8,222 nucleotides of DNA. Origin: an uncultured Flammeovirgaceae bacterium. GTDB lineage: Bacteria; Bacteroidota; Bacteroidia; Cytophagales; Cyclobacteriaceae. The translations under genes were made by a program, and so were the position numbers. Shown here piece by piece: positions 1 to 7,591 of this stretch; the first letter of the stretch is position 1, and each line of letters opens with the position of its first letter. The stretch spans positions 1 to 8,222 of the forward strand of contig CAMLLI010000144.1 in assembly GCA_946480685.1 (NCBI GenBank), given 5' to 3'. The notes under the pieces were generated by a model. The model worked only from the letters and a program-made list of their open reading frames with translations, searched no databases and was not told the origin of the DNA.

Positions 1-2359
1 CGGCAAGCTGACTGAGTGGAACCGGAGTTCCCTGCAGGTTATTTACATATAGGTTCTTGAACGCATCCAGGTTCGGAAACTTCTCAAAAGATGTAGTGAT
101 CATTACATTTCTGGCATCACCTTTTTCATCTATATAGTCACCAACAGGCAACCCTGCTACCGCTAAACGTACGGTCTTGTCAATCTCCGCTGTTAAGACT
201 CCGAGCGTTCTGGCTTTCTCTTTATTTATTTTCAGCTTAACATCTGTTTTATAGGTATTCAATTCATTGTTGATATATACTGTACCTTGTTGTTTACGTA
301 ATATATCTTCTGCCTGAGATGCCAATTTTCGCAGTGTTTGAGGATCGTCTCCAAAGATTCTCACGACAATGTTTGCTTCGATGGGAGATCCTTGTTCAAA
401 ATCTTTTACTTCGATCTTTGCATAAGGAAAGTTGCTAAATTTCGCTCTGAGCTTTTCAATGAGTGCTACCTTCTCAGTTGGTTTTGCTTCTTCATCTAAC
501 TGCACAAAGATTTGAGCGAAGTCGGCTTTCTCTTCCTGCTGACGTACGTTATAATAAATCTGAGGATTGCCTTTACCGATATTAGCTGTAAAGTATACTA
601 TATCCGGATGTTTCTTCAGTTCACTTTCAACCAGCCGGGTTACCCGATCCGTTTCCGGAATGTTGGCCTGCAACGGCATTTTTATAGTAATGAGAAACAT
701 AGGTTTCTCAGAAGCAGGGAATAACTTGAAACCTGCTTGCGGAATAAGCATAAAAGCGCCTGCACTTAAGATGATAGATATAGCAATGGTAACTTTCGGC
801 CAGTTCAATGCTACGGGCATTATTCTCGCGTAAGAGATGTTCAGCATCTTTTGCAGATATACCAGGAACACGTTGCCATGTCCGCTTGTGTGAGTTTTCA
901 AAAGGCGGCTTCCCAGAAAAGGCACAAGCGTTAACGCTACAATCATCGATGCCAATACACTGGTAATTATAGCCATGGGCAGACTCTTGATAAATTCTCC
1001 GGCTATATCCGGAAGAAACGCAAGCGGCAGAAAAGCTATAATCAATGTTGCCGTACAGCCAATTACCGCGATACCAATTTGCTGCGTTCCTTTTAGTACA
1101 GCATCGCGCTTCGATGCACCTTCTCTTAACCAACGCTCTATATTCTCTACTACAACAATGCTATCGTCTACTAAAAGTCCAAGTGCTACAACCAAACCAA
1201 CTATACTTAACTGATTCAATGAGAAACCGGCAGCATTTAAAACAATAAGTCCTAACCCTAAAGAAAGCGGAATTGAAATCATCACGATAAGCGATGCCCG
1301 TGAGCCCAAGGGTAGCAACGTGAATAGGACCAGTACAATGGCTATAATAAAGTCAACACCAAGATGTCCCAATCGTTGTGATACCATGTCGGCCTGGTCG
1401 AACGGTTTTACCAATTCAATATTAGCAGGCAATGTCTTTTCAAACTCCTCTATAACGGGCAGATATTGTTTCTGAACAGCTGTAATATTTACATTCTCTT
1501 TCATCCCGGCATTTACCAGCACACATCGGTTGCCGTTCAGTCTGATCAGATGCTTTTCGATTTCGTTTTTATAGCCTACTTCCGCTATATCTTTCAGATA
1601 TACTATTTTTCCGTTACCGTTAAATATTACAGTGTTGGCTACATCATCAGCATCCTGAAATTTTCCGCTTGTTTTTACATTGAAGGTTTTAGTACCAAGA
1701 TTGATACTTCCTCCGGGTATATCTGCAGCTTCACTTTGCAAACTGCCGGTCACTACATTCAGTGGAATACCTAACTGCGCGAGCTTGTCAACCTTTACAT
1801 CAACACGTATTTGTTGCTCCGGCATACCCGAATATTTTACATTCTTAAGATCTGTGATCTTTTCGAGTTGTGTCTTTAGTCTGTCTGCCTGGCTGCGAAG
1901 TTCCTTTGCTGATACGGTGTTGGAGACTAATGCAATCTGAAAAACGTTTACATCCGTAGGACTTATCTTTTCCGTTTTTATAAGATATATATCATCTGGC
2001 AGTCCGCTGTTTTTTAATGCATTGATTTCAGTAGCCAGCTCCTGGTATTTATTATCAATGTCTACACCATATTTGAATTTTACCTGAATTGCAGCTACGC
2101 CATCTTCAATAGTTGTTAATAGCTTCTCTATATTTTCAAGCTGGTATATTTTATTTTCGATAGGCTTTACCACCTGCTCTTCCATATCCTTCGGGCTCGT
2201 GCCGGGATAAATAACGGTGATCAGGTACTGAGGCGGATGGATCGTTGGATCTTCGGATCGCGGCATCGTAGACAATGTTGCAAAGGCAACAGCTGCCACC
2301 ATGAGAAACATCACCAACGTAAACTGATAGTTTCTGACTGAAAAATTTGTGATTTTCAT
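1..2359 (-). CDS. RND-family efflux pump, inner-membrane permease (AcrB-like, HAE1 type), C-terminus cut by window edge
   Basis: Proton-driven inner-membrane pump of a tripartite exporter; substrate unknown. It is open from ATG at 2359 to the left edge, giving 786 residues of the usual 1000-1050. The start MKITNFSVRNYQ leads into TM1 (about 12-30), followed by the first periplasmic porter domain. TM2-TM4 lie at about 335-352, 356-376 and 384-404. TM4 carries LGLLVDDSIVVVEN with the acidic pair D398-D399, matching the proton-relay D407/D408 of AcrB. TM5 and TM6 follow to about 485, TM7 is at about 515-535 with FKLFPASEKP just after it, and then comes the second porter domain. The last five helices and the relay lysine lie outside the window. 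The start is 11 bases after the adaptor stop, without a clear ribosome binding site. The VDDSIVVVEN motif and hydrophobic spacing favour the drug/organic-solute (HAE1) branch over heavy-metal pumps. The family call is very sure; specificity is not readable. Confidence 0.95.
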   Translation of the reverse strand, partial: MKITNFSVRNYQFTLVMFLMVAAVAFATLSTMPRSEDPTIHPPQYLITVIYPGTSPKDMEEQVVKPIENKIYQLENIEKLLTTIEDGVAAIQVKFKYGVDIDNKYQELATEINALKNSGLPDDIYLIKTEKISPTDVNVFQIALVSNTVSAKELRSQADRLKTQLEKITDLKNVKYSGMPEQQIRVDVKVDKLAQLGIPLNVVTGSLQSEAADIPGGSINLGTKTFNVKTSGKFQDADDVANTVIFNGNGKIVYLKDIAEVGYKNEIEKHLIRLNGNRCVLVNAGMKENVNITAVQKQYLPVIEEFEKTLPANIELVKPFDQADMVSQRLGHLGVDFIIAIVLVLFTLLPLGSRASLIVMISIPLSLGLGLIVLNAAGFSLNQLSIVGLVVALGLLVDDSIVVVENIERWLREGASKRDAVLKGTQQIGIAVIGCTATLIIAFLPLAFLPDIAGEFIKSLPMAIITSVLASMIVALTLVPFLGSRLLKTHTSGHGNVFLVYLQKMLNISYARIMPVALNWPKVTIAISIILSAGAFMLIPQAGFKLFPASEKPMFLITIKMPLQANIPETDRVTRLVESELKKHPDIVYFTANIGKGNPQIYYNVRQQEEKADFAQIFVQLDEEAKPTEKVALIEKLRAKFSNFPYAKIEVKDFEQGSPIEANIVVRIFGDDPQTLRKLASQAEDILRKQQGTVYINNELNTYKTDVKLKINKEKARTLGVLTAEIDKTVRLAVAGLPVGDYIDEKGDARNVMITTSFEKFPNLDAFKNLYVNNLQGTPVPLSQLA

Positions 2360-2370
2360 ATAGCTATAGC

Positions 2371-3432
2371 TTATCGGATGATTTGAATGGTAGAGTTTTC
2401 GTTCAGGTAAGTGCTGTTGGCTATCACCACTTCGTTAACATTTTCCAACCCGTGACTTATATAGGCTTTTTGATTATCAAACCGTGAAATAGTCACCGGT
2501 ATCTTTTTAACGCGATCTTTACCTGACGTAGTAAATACAAAAGCTTTATTGCCATCGGCCTCTATCAAGGCATCATAAGGCACTACGGGAAGAGAATGTG
2601 CATTCGAGGCTATAATTTTTACTTTACCAAACATCCCCGTGGCGGGTGTCACGTCTCCCAGCTTGGTCTTAAGTTCAATCTGGAATGATCCGCTGTTACG
2701 ATCTGACGCTAGTGATTTTCGGAATACATATGCATCAAAACTTTTATCAGGATAACCGTCCAGTTTAACAACGGCCCGTTGTCCTATAGCTATAGCAGCC
2801 CATTCTTCATCTGTCACACCTACTTTGAGTACATAATTACGGTTACCTTTTGTCTCATTGATAGCAAGCACGGGAGTGCCAGGTCCAACGATCTCTCCTT
2901 CATTTGCCATTTTCTTTGTAACGAAGCCATCGGAAGCTGCATAAATCTGAGCGTATTGTTTGTTGAAGGCAACCGCTTCAGCAGCTTTCTGTGCTACGTC
3001 AAGACCTGTTTTCGTATTCTGCAATTGTTCCAGTGTATATACACTGTCTTTATAGAGACTAAGGGCGCGGTCATAATCTCGCTGCGCTTTTTCAACACCA
3101 AGACGTGCCTGTTCATAACCAGCTGTTATCTCGGTTGTGTTCAGCTGCGCCAACACCTGTCCCTTACTGAAAAACTGACCTTCTTCAACGTTAATCTTAC
3201 TAATGACCCCACCAATTTTGAATGAATATATAGCTTCATTTTCGGTAGTAAGTAAACCCGTGGCAGTAATGTCGTCTGATAACTTCAACGATGAAACTGA
3301 CATTACTTTGACACGAATGGTTTCGGTGTCTTTACTTGTTTGCGTGGTGCTCTCTTGTTCTTTCTTATGTCCGCAGGAAGTATATAACAATCCCATGCAG
3401 ATGCACAAACTGAAAGTGGAAATTAATTTCAT
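2371..3432 (-). CDS. RND efflux periplasmic adaptor subunit (membrane fusion protein, HlyD/AcrA family), lipoprotein
   Basis: Links the RND pump to the outer-membrane channel across the periplasm. At 353 residues it has normal family length. The N-terminus MKLISTFSLCICMGLLYTSC is a lipoprotein signal with the acylated cysteine probably at 20. The lipobox (YTSC) is loose, as is often seen in Bacteroidota. Two lipoyl half-motifs at about 66-98 (FKIGGVISKINVEEGQ, then GQVLAQL) and 161-193 (AQIYAASDGFVTKK, then GTPVLAI) flank a helical hairpin at about 100-160 rich in Q, A and K. A beta-barrel domain follows (about 200-275, ending GMFGKVKI), then a membrane-proximal domain (about 280-353, from LPVVPYDAL). 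The short hairpin fits partnership with a TolC-type channel. It lies between the channel gene (17 bases upstream) and the pump gene (11 bases downstream), so all three are likely co-transcribed. Confidence 0.95.
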   Translation of the reverse strand: MKLISTFSLCICMGLLYTSCGHKKEQESTTQTSKDTETIRVKVMSVSSLKLSDDITATGLLTTENEAIYSFKIGGVISKINVEEGQFFSKGQVLAQLNTTEITAGYEQARLGVEKAQRDYDRALSLYKDSVYTLEQLQNTKTGLDVAQKAAEAVAFNKQYAQIYAASDGFVTKKMANEGEIVGPGTPVLAINETKGNRNYVLKVGVTDEEWAAIAIGQRAVVKLDGYPDKSFDAYVFRKSLASDRNSGSFQIELKTKLGDVTPATGMFGKVKIIASNAHSLPVVPYDALIEADGNKAFVFTTSGKDRVKKIPVTISRFDNQKAYISHGLENVNEVVIANSTYLNENSTIQIIR

Positions 3433-3449
3433 AGTATTTTTATTAAGTG

Positions 3450-4811
3450 TTATTGAATCTTGAAACTGGCGCTTGCTCTTTCAATGGCGGCATAGCTGAT
3501 CCATGTATTGTACAAGGCTATATTTGAATCAAGCCTGGCGTTAATAAGTTGATTTTGTGCATCCAACAGCTCGATGTAAATGGCCAAACCCTCTTTGTAT
3601 AGTTTTAGCTCATCGTTATAATACGTCTCTGCAGTTTTCAGCTGCGATTGTGCAGCATTGTACTGTGCTAATGCACTCTGGAAATCATTTTTACGAACAT
3701 ATAGCTCGGTCTTAAGCTGATCTTCTACATAGTCGGTTTGCTCAACGCGGCTACGTTGCTCTGCCTGTGCTTGTCTTACCTTGTAGGTGTTCACACCCGA
3801 TGAAAATATATTCCAGCTTAAGGATACACCGAATAGATAGTACCTGGTTTTGTCATTGTACTTCCAGTCAAACGCCTGCGAACCGAGATCTAAAAATGTA
3901 TTTACATTTGGAACTATATATGCCTTTGACATCCCGGTTACATTTTCATCGATTTCTTTCGCAATGCCCAACTTTAAAAGTTCTTCTCTCCGGCTCACTT
4001 CTGCGTCACTCCCGCTATCGATTTGTGGCAACACATGTATCTCATCTAAAACTATACTGTCAGTCAACGGCCGGTTCACCAGAAAATTAAAGTACGCTTG
4101 TGCTGATCTTCTATTTTCCAAAGCTGCTGTTAGTGCTGCCTGTATTCTGAAGACCTCGTTCTCACTTCGAATCACCGCGGTTCGATTTGCCTTTTCATTT
4201 TTTAAAAGTATAGTATTGATTCGCTTGCCTTCTTCAACTAACTGCAGGGATGTTTGATATATAGCTACTGCGTTTACAGCCTTGGCATATTGATAATAAG
4301 CTGTCTTTACATCCTTGACAAGTTCACGTTTATACAATGCTACTTCTGCCCTTTGCAACTCAACTTGTTGTTGCTTAATTCTTTTATTATAGATCAGTTC
4401 AGCATTAAACAAAGGCATGCTTGTTCTGAACTTTGCATCGTAGAAATTATCAGGATTGAGAAGTATACTTTGATTTCTTAGCTGCGGAAAGTTATTCGTT
4501 CCGGTAAGCTCGTTCAGTGTTGAATAAGTCTGATTCAGTAAATCGCCTGTTGGAAAGTCGATTGTTCTACCTCCGTCAGCTTTGGTATAGGTTGTAGAGA
4601 ATGCCACGCTTGGCAGAAACATTCCCCTGGCCTCTTTAAGCGCAAACAAGCTTTTCTCAAGTTGAAAGGTTTGCTGTTTGATTCCCTGGTTAGCTTCCAG
4701 CGCCTCATGGATATATAGGTTGAGGTGTTCCTGCGCAACAGCGGTATTTGCCCAAAGAGCAAACACGGCAAACACGAACCGATTAAAGAATAGTGAATTT
4801 TGTCGTATCAT
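3450..4811 (-). CDS. TolC-family outer-membrane efflux channel
   Basis: Outer-membrane exit duct of the tripartite pump. The protein has 453 residues, typical for the outer membrane efflux protein (OEP) family. The signal peptide has a basic start (MIRQ), a hydrophobic core (about 11-21) and a likely cleavage after AVA at 26, leaving QEHLNLYIHEAL. The GMFLPSVAFSTTYT stretch at 63-76 is the family's first helix-to-beta-strand turn. The long Q/A/E-rich helices at about 140-240 and the matching second half, with YLFGVSLSWNIFSSG before a new coiled region, reflect the internal OEP duplication. It is the first gene of the pump operon, 51 bases after the tetR stop. The candidate -7 box ends about a dozen bases before ATG 4811, so the leader would be very short. 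Upstream in frame a TGA precedes any other ATG, which supports this start. The substrate cannot be inferred. Confidence 0.95.
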   Translation of the reverse strand: MIRQNSLFFNRFVFAVFALWANTAVAQEHLNLYIHEALEANQGIKQQTFQLEKSLFALKEARGMFLPSVAFSTTYTKADGGRTIDFPTGDLLNQTYSTLNELTGTNNFPQLRNQSILLNPDNFYDAKFRTSMPLFNAELIYNKRIKQQQVELQRAEVALYKRELVKDVKTAYYQYAKAVNAVAIYQTSLQLVEEGKRINTILLKNEKANRTAVIRSENEVFRIQAALTAALENRRSAQAYFNFLVNRPLTDSIVLDEIHVLPQIDSGSDAEVSRREELLKLGIAKEIDENVTGMSKAYIVPNVNTFLDLGSQAFDWKYNDKTRYYLFGVSLSWNIFSSGVNTYKVRQAQAEQRSRVEQTDYVEDQLKTELYVRKNDFQSALAQYNAAQSQLKTAETYYNDELKLYKEGLAIYIELLDAQNQLINARLDSNIALYNTWISYAAIERASASFKIQ

Positions 4812-4822
4812 ATTGATCGTTG

Positions 4823-4853
4823 TAATATTTTTAAACAGTGTTCAATAACCAAG
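4823..4853 (-). promoter_or_regulatory. Candidate promoter of the efflux operon
   Basis: On the minus strand, TTG of CTTGG (4852-4850) is followed after 19 bases by AAATATTA (4830-4823), in the same register as the tetR promoter. The -7 box is a poor match to the Bacteroidota TAnnTTTG pattern, so a weak promoter or a slightly different start is possible. The implied leader is only about five bases. The operon may also receive read-through from tetR, since no terminator separates them. Confidence 0.4.
4829..4847. promoter_or_regulatory. Putative TetR operator in front of the efflux operon (degenerate copy)
   Basis: On the plus strand this reads TTTTAAAC-AGT-GTTCAATA. The right arm is identical to the tetR-side palindrome, and the left arm matches it at six of eight positions with the same 3-base spacer. 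It lies 17 bases before the channel start codon, inside the spacer of the candidate promoter. Binding would block polymerase, so the adjacent TetR protein probably represses the pump here, likely more weakly than its own gene because the half-site is imperfect. The match is seen directly; repression is inferred. Confidence 0.65.
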
Positions 4854-4862
4854 CAAAAAAAT

Positions 4863-5468
4863 TTATGCTTTTTCAAGCATCATTGTAAAATACTCATAGC
4901 CGTTTTTCATTAACTCTTCCGTGCTGCGGTCTTTGAAATTCTGAGTGCGGTCTTTACAAAACAAGGCACTAATTCCATGTACTGTTGAAAGAATCATGAA
5001 GGTGAGATAGTCACTTTTCATATTTTTAAAGTGTCCTTTCTCCTGACATGCTTTTATAGTTGATTCCAGGTGACTGATAGCTTCTGCAGCAATGCTGAGT
5101 CCGCCTTTTTTGTAGTTGTCCGTTTCATCAACCAGGAACATAAGATTGTAGTAGTCCTTATTCTCCATTGCAAATTGAATAAAGGTTCTACCGACTGCTT
5201 TAAGTCGTTCAAAAGGATCCGCTACATTGTCCAGCACTTTGCATTTAGCCAATAATAAGCGAAACCCCTCTTCATGAAGCTTGTTGAATATTTCTCCTTT
5301 GTCTTTAAAATAAAAGTACAGCGTTCCGGGGCTGTAGTTTATCTCCTCGGCTATATTTCGCATACTGGTACGCTCATAGCCGTTTTTCAGGAACACTTTC
5401 CGGGCACCGTCCAGGATGCGTTTAGACATCTCCTCTTTTTCCTTATTCTTTCTTTCTGCTATTGACAT
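4863..5468 (-). CDS. TetR/AcrR-family transcriptional repressor, probable regulator of the adjacent efflux operon
   Basis: Ligand-responsive DNA-binding repressor of 201 residues, normal for the family. The N-terminal three-helix domain covers about 12-60. ILDGARKVFLKNGYERTSM leads into the helix-turn-helix at about 35-54 (MRNIAEEINYSPGTLYFYF), followed by KDKGEIF, all classical TetR signature. The C-terminal ligand and dimer domain is divergent; ENKDYYNLMFLV (102-113) resembles regulators with a TetR_C_33/WHG-type C-domain, an assignment made from memory. The start chosen is ATG 5468. A TTG at 5477 is in frame, but it directly follows a TAA and would add only three residues. The gene lies directly upstream of the pump operon on the same strand. 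Palindromes at 5492-5510 and 4829-4847 suggest it represses both itself and the pump. A pump substrate or a related compound is the likely inducer, but it cannot be named. Confidence 0.93.
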   Translation of the reverse strand: MSIAERKNKEKEEMSKRILDGARKVFLKNGYERTSMRNIAEEINYSPGTLYFYFKDKGEIFNKLHEEGFRLLLAKCKVLDNVADPFERLKAVGRTFIQFAMENKDYYNLMFLVDETDNYKKGGLSIAAEAISHLESTIKACQEKGHFKNMKSDYLTFMILSTVHGISALFCKDRTQNFKDRSTEELMKNGYEYFTMMLEKA

Positions 5469-5485
5469 TGCCTTCAATTATGATG

Positions 5486-5516
5486 TAAAGATATTGAACA
5501 CCGTTCAATAATCAAA
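5486..5516 (-). promoter_or_regulatory. Candidate Bacteroidota-type promoter of tetR
   Basis: On the minus strand, TTTG (5516-5513) is followed by a 19-base spacer and TATCTTTA (5493-5486), which matches TAnnTTTG at all but the last base. Transcription would begin near 5480, giving a leader of roughly 12 bases before ATG 5468. The palindromic operator fills the spacer. Spacing and sequence fit the known Bacteroidetes sigma-A consensus; there is no direct start-site evidence. Confidence 0.55.
5492..5510. promoter_or_regulatory. Putative TetR autoregulatory operator (perfect palindrome)
   Basis: TATTGAAC-ACC-GTTCAATA has two perfect 8-base arms around a 3-base spacer, 23 bases before the tetR start codon. 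Size and symmetry suit a TetR dimer. It sits between the candidate -33 and -7 boxes of the tetR promoter, a position suited to autorepression. A degenerate second copy precedes the efflux operon. The palindrome is observed; its recognition by this TetR is inferred from the two shared copies. Confidence 0.75.
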
Positions 5517-5825
5517 CACTTTTATAAAAATTTAGTTCACTCATAAAAAAAACAGCATAATTGATCTGCCTGCTGCTCCGGAAAGCTGAGTTGAAAGCTC
5601 TGAGACAGTTTTCGTTTTTTTTGATAAACAATTGCAAAGAGTTTTAGTGAAGCCTCCAATTTATTAGATATGTATTGCGAAACTGCGCATACTTCCTCAC
5701 AGATACCTATATATAATATAGCGTATTAACGCGGCTAGTTCAGGAATCAAATCAGAAGCAATCCCGTCCACCTTCTACTGAAGCTGCGACTTGGTTATGC
5801 AAGTGATTTGACCTATTTTAGGTTG
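5517..5825. other. Divergent non-coding region between tetR and the TPR gene
   Basis: I see no convincing gene here. It holds an A-run (5545-5552) next to an inverted repeat CAGCA (5553-5557) / TGCTG (5571-5575). Read on the minus strand this is a five-pair stem followed by eight T's, a weak terminator-like shape that could shield tetR from stray transcription. A short imperfect direct repeat (GAAAGCTGAG, then GAAAGCTCTGAG) lies near 5581-5605, followed by a T-run near 5613-5621. An A/T-rich stretch (ATATATAATATAG) lies near 5709-5721. The TPR reading frame is technically open from just after a TAG at 5736-5738, but no ATG in that frame precedes 5826. Confidence 0.5.
5791..5821 (+). promoter_or_regulatory. 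Possible promoter of the TPR gene
   Basis: TTG at 5791-5793 is followed 20 bases later by TATTTTAG (5814-5821), matching TAnnTTTG at seven of eight positions. If used, transcription would begin at or very near ATG 5826, making the message leaderless or nearly so. The A/T content of the area makes a chance match quite possible. Confidence 0.25.
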
Positions 5826-7580
5826 ATGTCTGCAAAAGAGATTGAGATTTCAATTGCCATTTTTCCGCTCGAGAACCTGACGATGAATCAGGATGCTGAT
5901 ATTTTTTGTCGTTCATTTTATGTCGATCTCATTACGGAATTCTCCCGCTTCAGACAATTCAAAATATTTCCGGCAGACAGTGCTAAACATAAAGATGTTC
6001 ATACTACATATTCCATCCGGGGTTCATACCGGTTTCTTCAAAATACAGTACGCGTAAATTCACAGCTCATCAACAATGAACGTTCGCAGCTCGCGTGGGC
6101 AGAGCAATACGAGTTCGATAAAGATTCGCTTGTTGCTGTTGAAGATAAATTACTGAAGCAGATTGTCGAAACGATGCAAGATCATGTGAACAGTGACTTA
6201 CTTGCCTATATGTCAAAAAAACCAGCGGTCTCAATTTCTGCTTACGAGTATTGGTTGCAAGGCATGGAGGAGCTGCGCAAGGGAACCGTTGAGGCCGATG
6301 AACGCGCACGTGATCAGTTTCAAAGAGCGATGGAAGCTGCACCCTATAATTCGCTCGCGTATTCAGGCATGTCGCTTACCTATTTCAATGAATGGAGTTG
6401 TCAGTTGTGGGAGCGGTGGGATGTGAGTCAGCAGGGAGCGTTCGACTGGGCGAAGAAGGCTATAGATCTCGATCCGCACAATCATGTGGCGGCTATGATT
6501 CTCGGCCGGGTATATTTATATGAAGCTGAATACGACATCGCTGAACATTACCTGCGAAAGGCATTGCAGCTGAATCCCACCGACACTGAAAATCTTGTTC
6601 AGGTGGCTTCTTGTTTTGTCTTCCTCGGATATATAGCGGAAGCGGAAGCACTTTATCAAAAAGTACTTCAGTATAACACACAACGTGCTGAACAGTTTTA
6701 TTATATAGGGGCATTCATTGCATTCGAGCAAGGAAATTTCGAGACGTGTATAAAACTTAGTAACAGTACCCAATTGGCATGGGTCGACTCGCATTGTATT
6801 CTTGCCTCGGCATACTTCGAGATTGGTGATCATGCAGGCATGGAAAAAAGCTGGCATCGCTACCTCCACGAATTCAAAACTAAAATTCTGAAGAACGAAC
6901 GATTCCCTGGCAATCGCGAAGCTATTCAATGGGTAATCAACGTAAGTCCATATCGCGGACACACCAATCAAAGACGATTCTGGGAGCACATGGCCGGAAA
7001 AGAAACCGCTGCCGCACCGCGAAATTTTCTACGCACAACGCAGCCGCTGCTGAATTTCTTTTTCCGTGAGAATGATGGATGGCAGATCTCCTATGAAAAT
7101 CAGTCCTTCCGGATCGCCGATGCAAAAGGGATTAATGATATAGCGCGTTTACTGTCCATGCCTGGTGAGCAGATTCATTGCAGTGAACTGATGGGAAGCA
7201 TGGTAAAGATGCGCGGTGAGCAACTCATTGATGAGAAAGCAAAGAAAAATTATAAAGCACGACTGCTAAGCTTGCAGGAAGATTTAGCACTCACAGCCGC
7301 ACACAATGATTACCAGCAATCGGCAGCATTGCAAAAAGAATACGATGACATTCTTGATATGTTAAGCAACTCGATGGGACTAAACGGTCGCACGCGAAAA
7401 AGCGATGACCCGATAGAAAAAGTGCGCTCGGCTGTAACGTGGCGTATCAGAAATTCAATAAAGAAAATCGCGACTATTCATCCTGCCTTGGGCAAACATT
7501 TATCAAACTCCATCAAGACGGGTATATTTTGTTCGTATCGTCCGGAGAAAAATGTCTCGTGGCACCTGGAGAAAGAATGA
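5826..7580 (+). CDS. Cytoplasmic TPR protein with TolB/FlgO-like N-domain and conserved winged-helix-like C-terminal domain; probable signalling or regulatory protein
   Basis: 584 residues with no signal peptide or membrane segment. Residues 5-125 (IEISIAIFPLENL, then YSIRGSYRF, VRVNSQLIN and LAWAEQYEFD) match the alpha/beta module that follows the effector domain in many CadC-like and adenylate-cyclase-type TPR regulators. Residues 135-345 form TPR-like helical repeats (SAYEYWLQGMEELRKG; AIDLDPHNHVAAMILGRVYL; ALQLNPTDTENLVQVASCF; EAEALYQKVL). Residues 410-584 form a separate domain: strands around WQISYENQSFRI, a helix with KGINDIARLLSMPGEQIH, a charged helical stretch, then GLNGRTR, HPALGKHLSNSIKTG and FCSYRP. 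From memory this tail recurs at the ends of large TPR/ATPase regulators in other phyla; its function is not known to me. The usual N-terminal DNA-binding or cyclase domain is missing. Start: ATG 5826 is preferred; TTG 5808 would add six residues. It is divergent from tetR and 66 bases before the hydroxylase gene. Role unproven. Confidence 0.8.
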   Translation: MSAKEIEISIAIFPLENLTMNQDADIFCRSFYVDLITEFSRFRQFKIFPADSAKHKDVHTTYSIRGSYRFLQNTVRVNSQLINNERSQLAWAEQYEFDKDSLVAVEDKLLKQIVETMQDHVNSDLLAYMSKKPAVSISAYEYWLQGMEELRKGTVEADERARDQFQRAMEAAPYNSLAYSGMSLTYFNEWSCQLWERWDVSQQGAFDWAKKAIDLDPHNHVAAMILGRVYLYEAEYDIAEHYLRKALQLNPTDTENLVQVASCFVFLGYIAEAEALYQKVLQYNTQRAEQFYYIGAFIAFEQGNFETCIKLSNSTQLAWVDSHCILASAYFEIGDHAGMEKSWHRYLHEFKTKILKNERFPGNREAIQWVINVSPYRGHTNQRRFWEHMAGKETAAAPRNFLRTTQPLLNFFFRENDGWQISYENQSFRIADAKGINDIARLLSMPGEQIHCSELMGSMVKMRGEQLIDEKAKKNYKARLLSLQEDLALTAAHNDYQQSAALQKEYDDILDMLSNSMGLNGRTRKSDDPIEKVRSAVTWRIRNSIKKIATIHPALGKHLSNSIKTGIFCSYRPEKNVSWHLEKE

Positions 7581-7591
7581 TTCTTACGATG

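Noticed and set aside
708..1133. A 141-codon open frame on the minus strand, inside the RND gene
   Set aside because: It overlaps the pump gene in another frame, including the porter and TM4-TM6 region. The pump frame is uninterrupted with strong family motifs, and this translation looks like no known protein.
2784..2795. The 12-bp palindrome CTATAGCTATAG as an operator
   Set aside because: It lies inside the adaptor coding sequence, encoding an Ala/Ile-rich segment, and a similar string sits in the adaptor-pump gap. It is more likely part of the general abundance of this word than a specific site.
5468..5477. TTG at 5477 as the tetR start
   Set aside because: It directly follows a TAA and adds only three residues; ATG 5468 gives a normal TetR N-terminus.
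5709..5740. The A/T-rich string followed by GCGTATTAACGC as an attachment site or origin
   Set aside because: The inverted arms are only four bases, with no integrase, replication gene, tRNA end or repeated copy nearby.
5808..5828. TTG at 5808 as the start of the TPR gene
   Set aside because: It is possible, but ATG lies six codons downstream, just before the first conserved residues, and the -7-like box overlaps the intervening bases.
6516..6989. A 157-codon open frame antisense to the TPR gene
   Set aside because: The sense frame shows TPR repeats and continues to a conserved C-terminus; the antisense translation has no recognisable features and no promoter.
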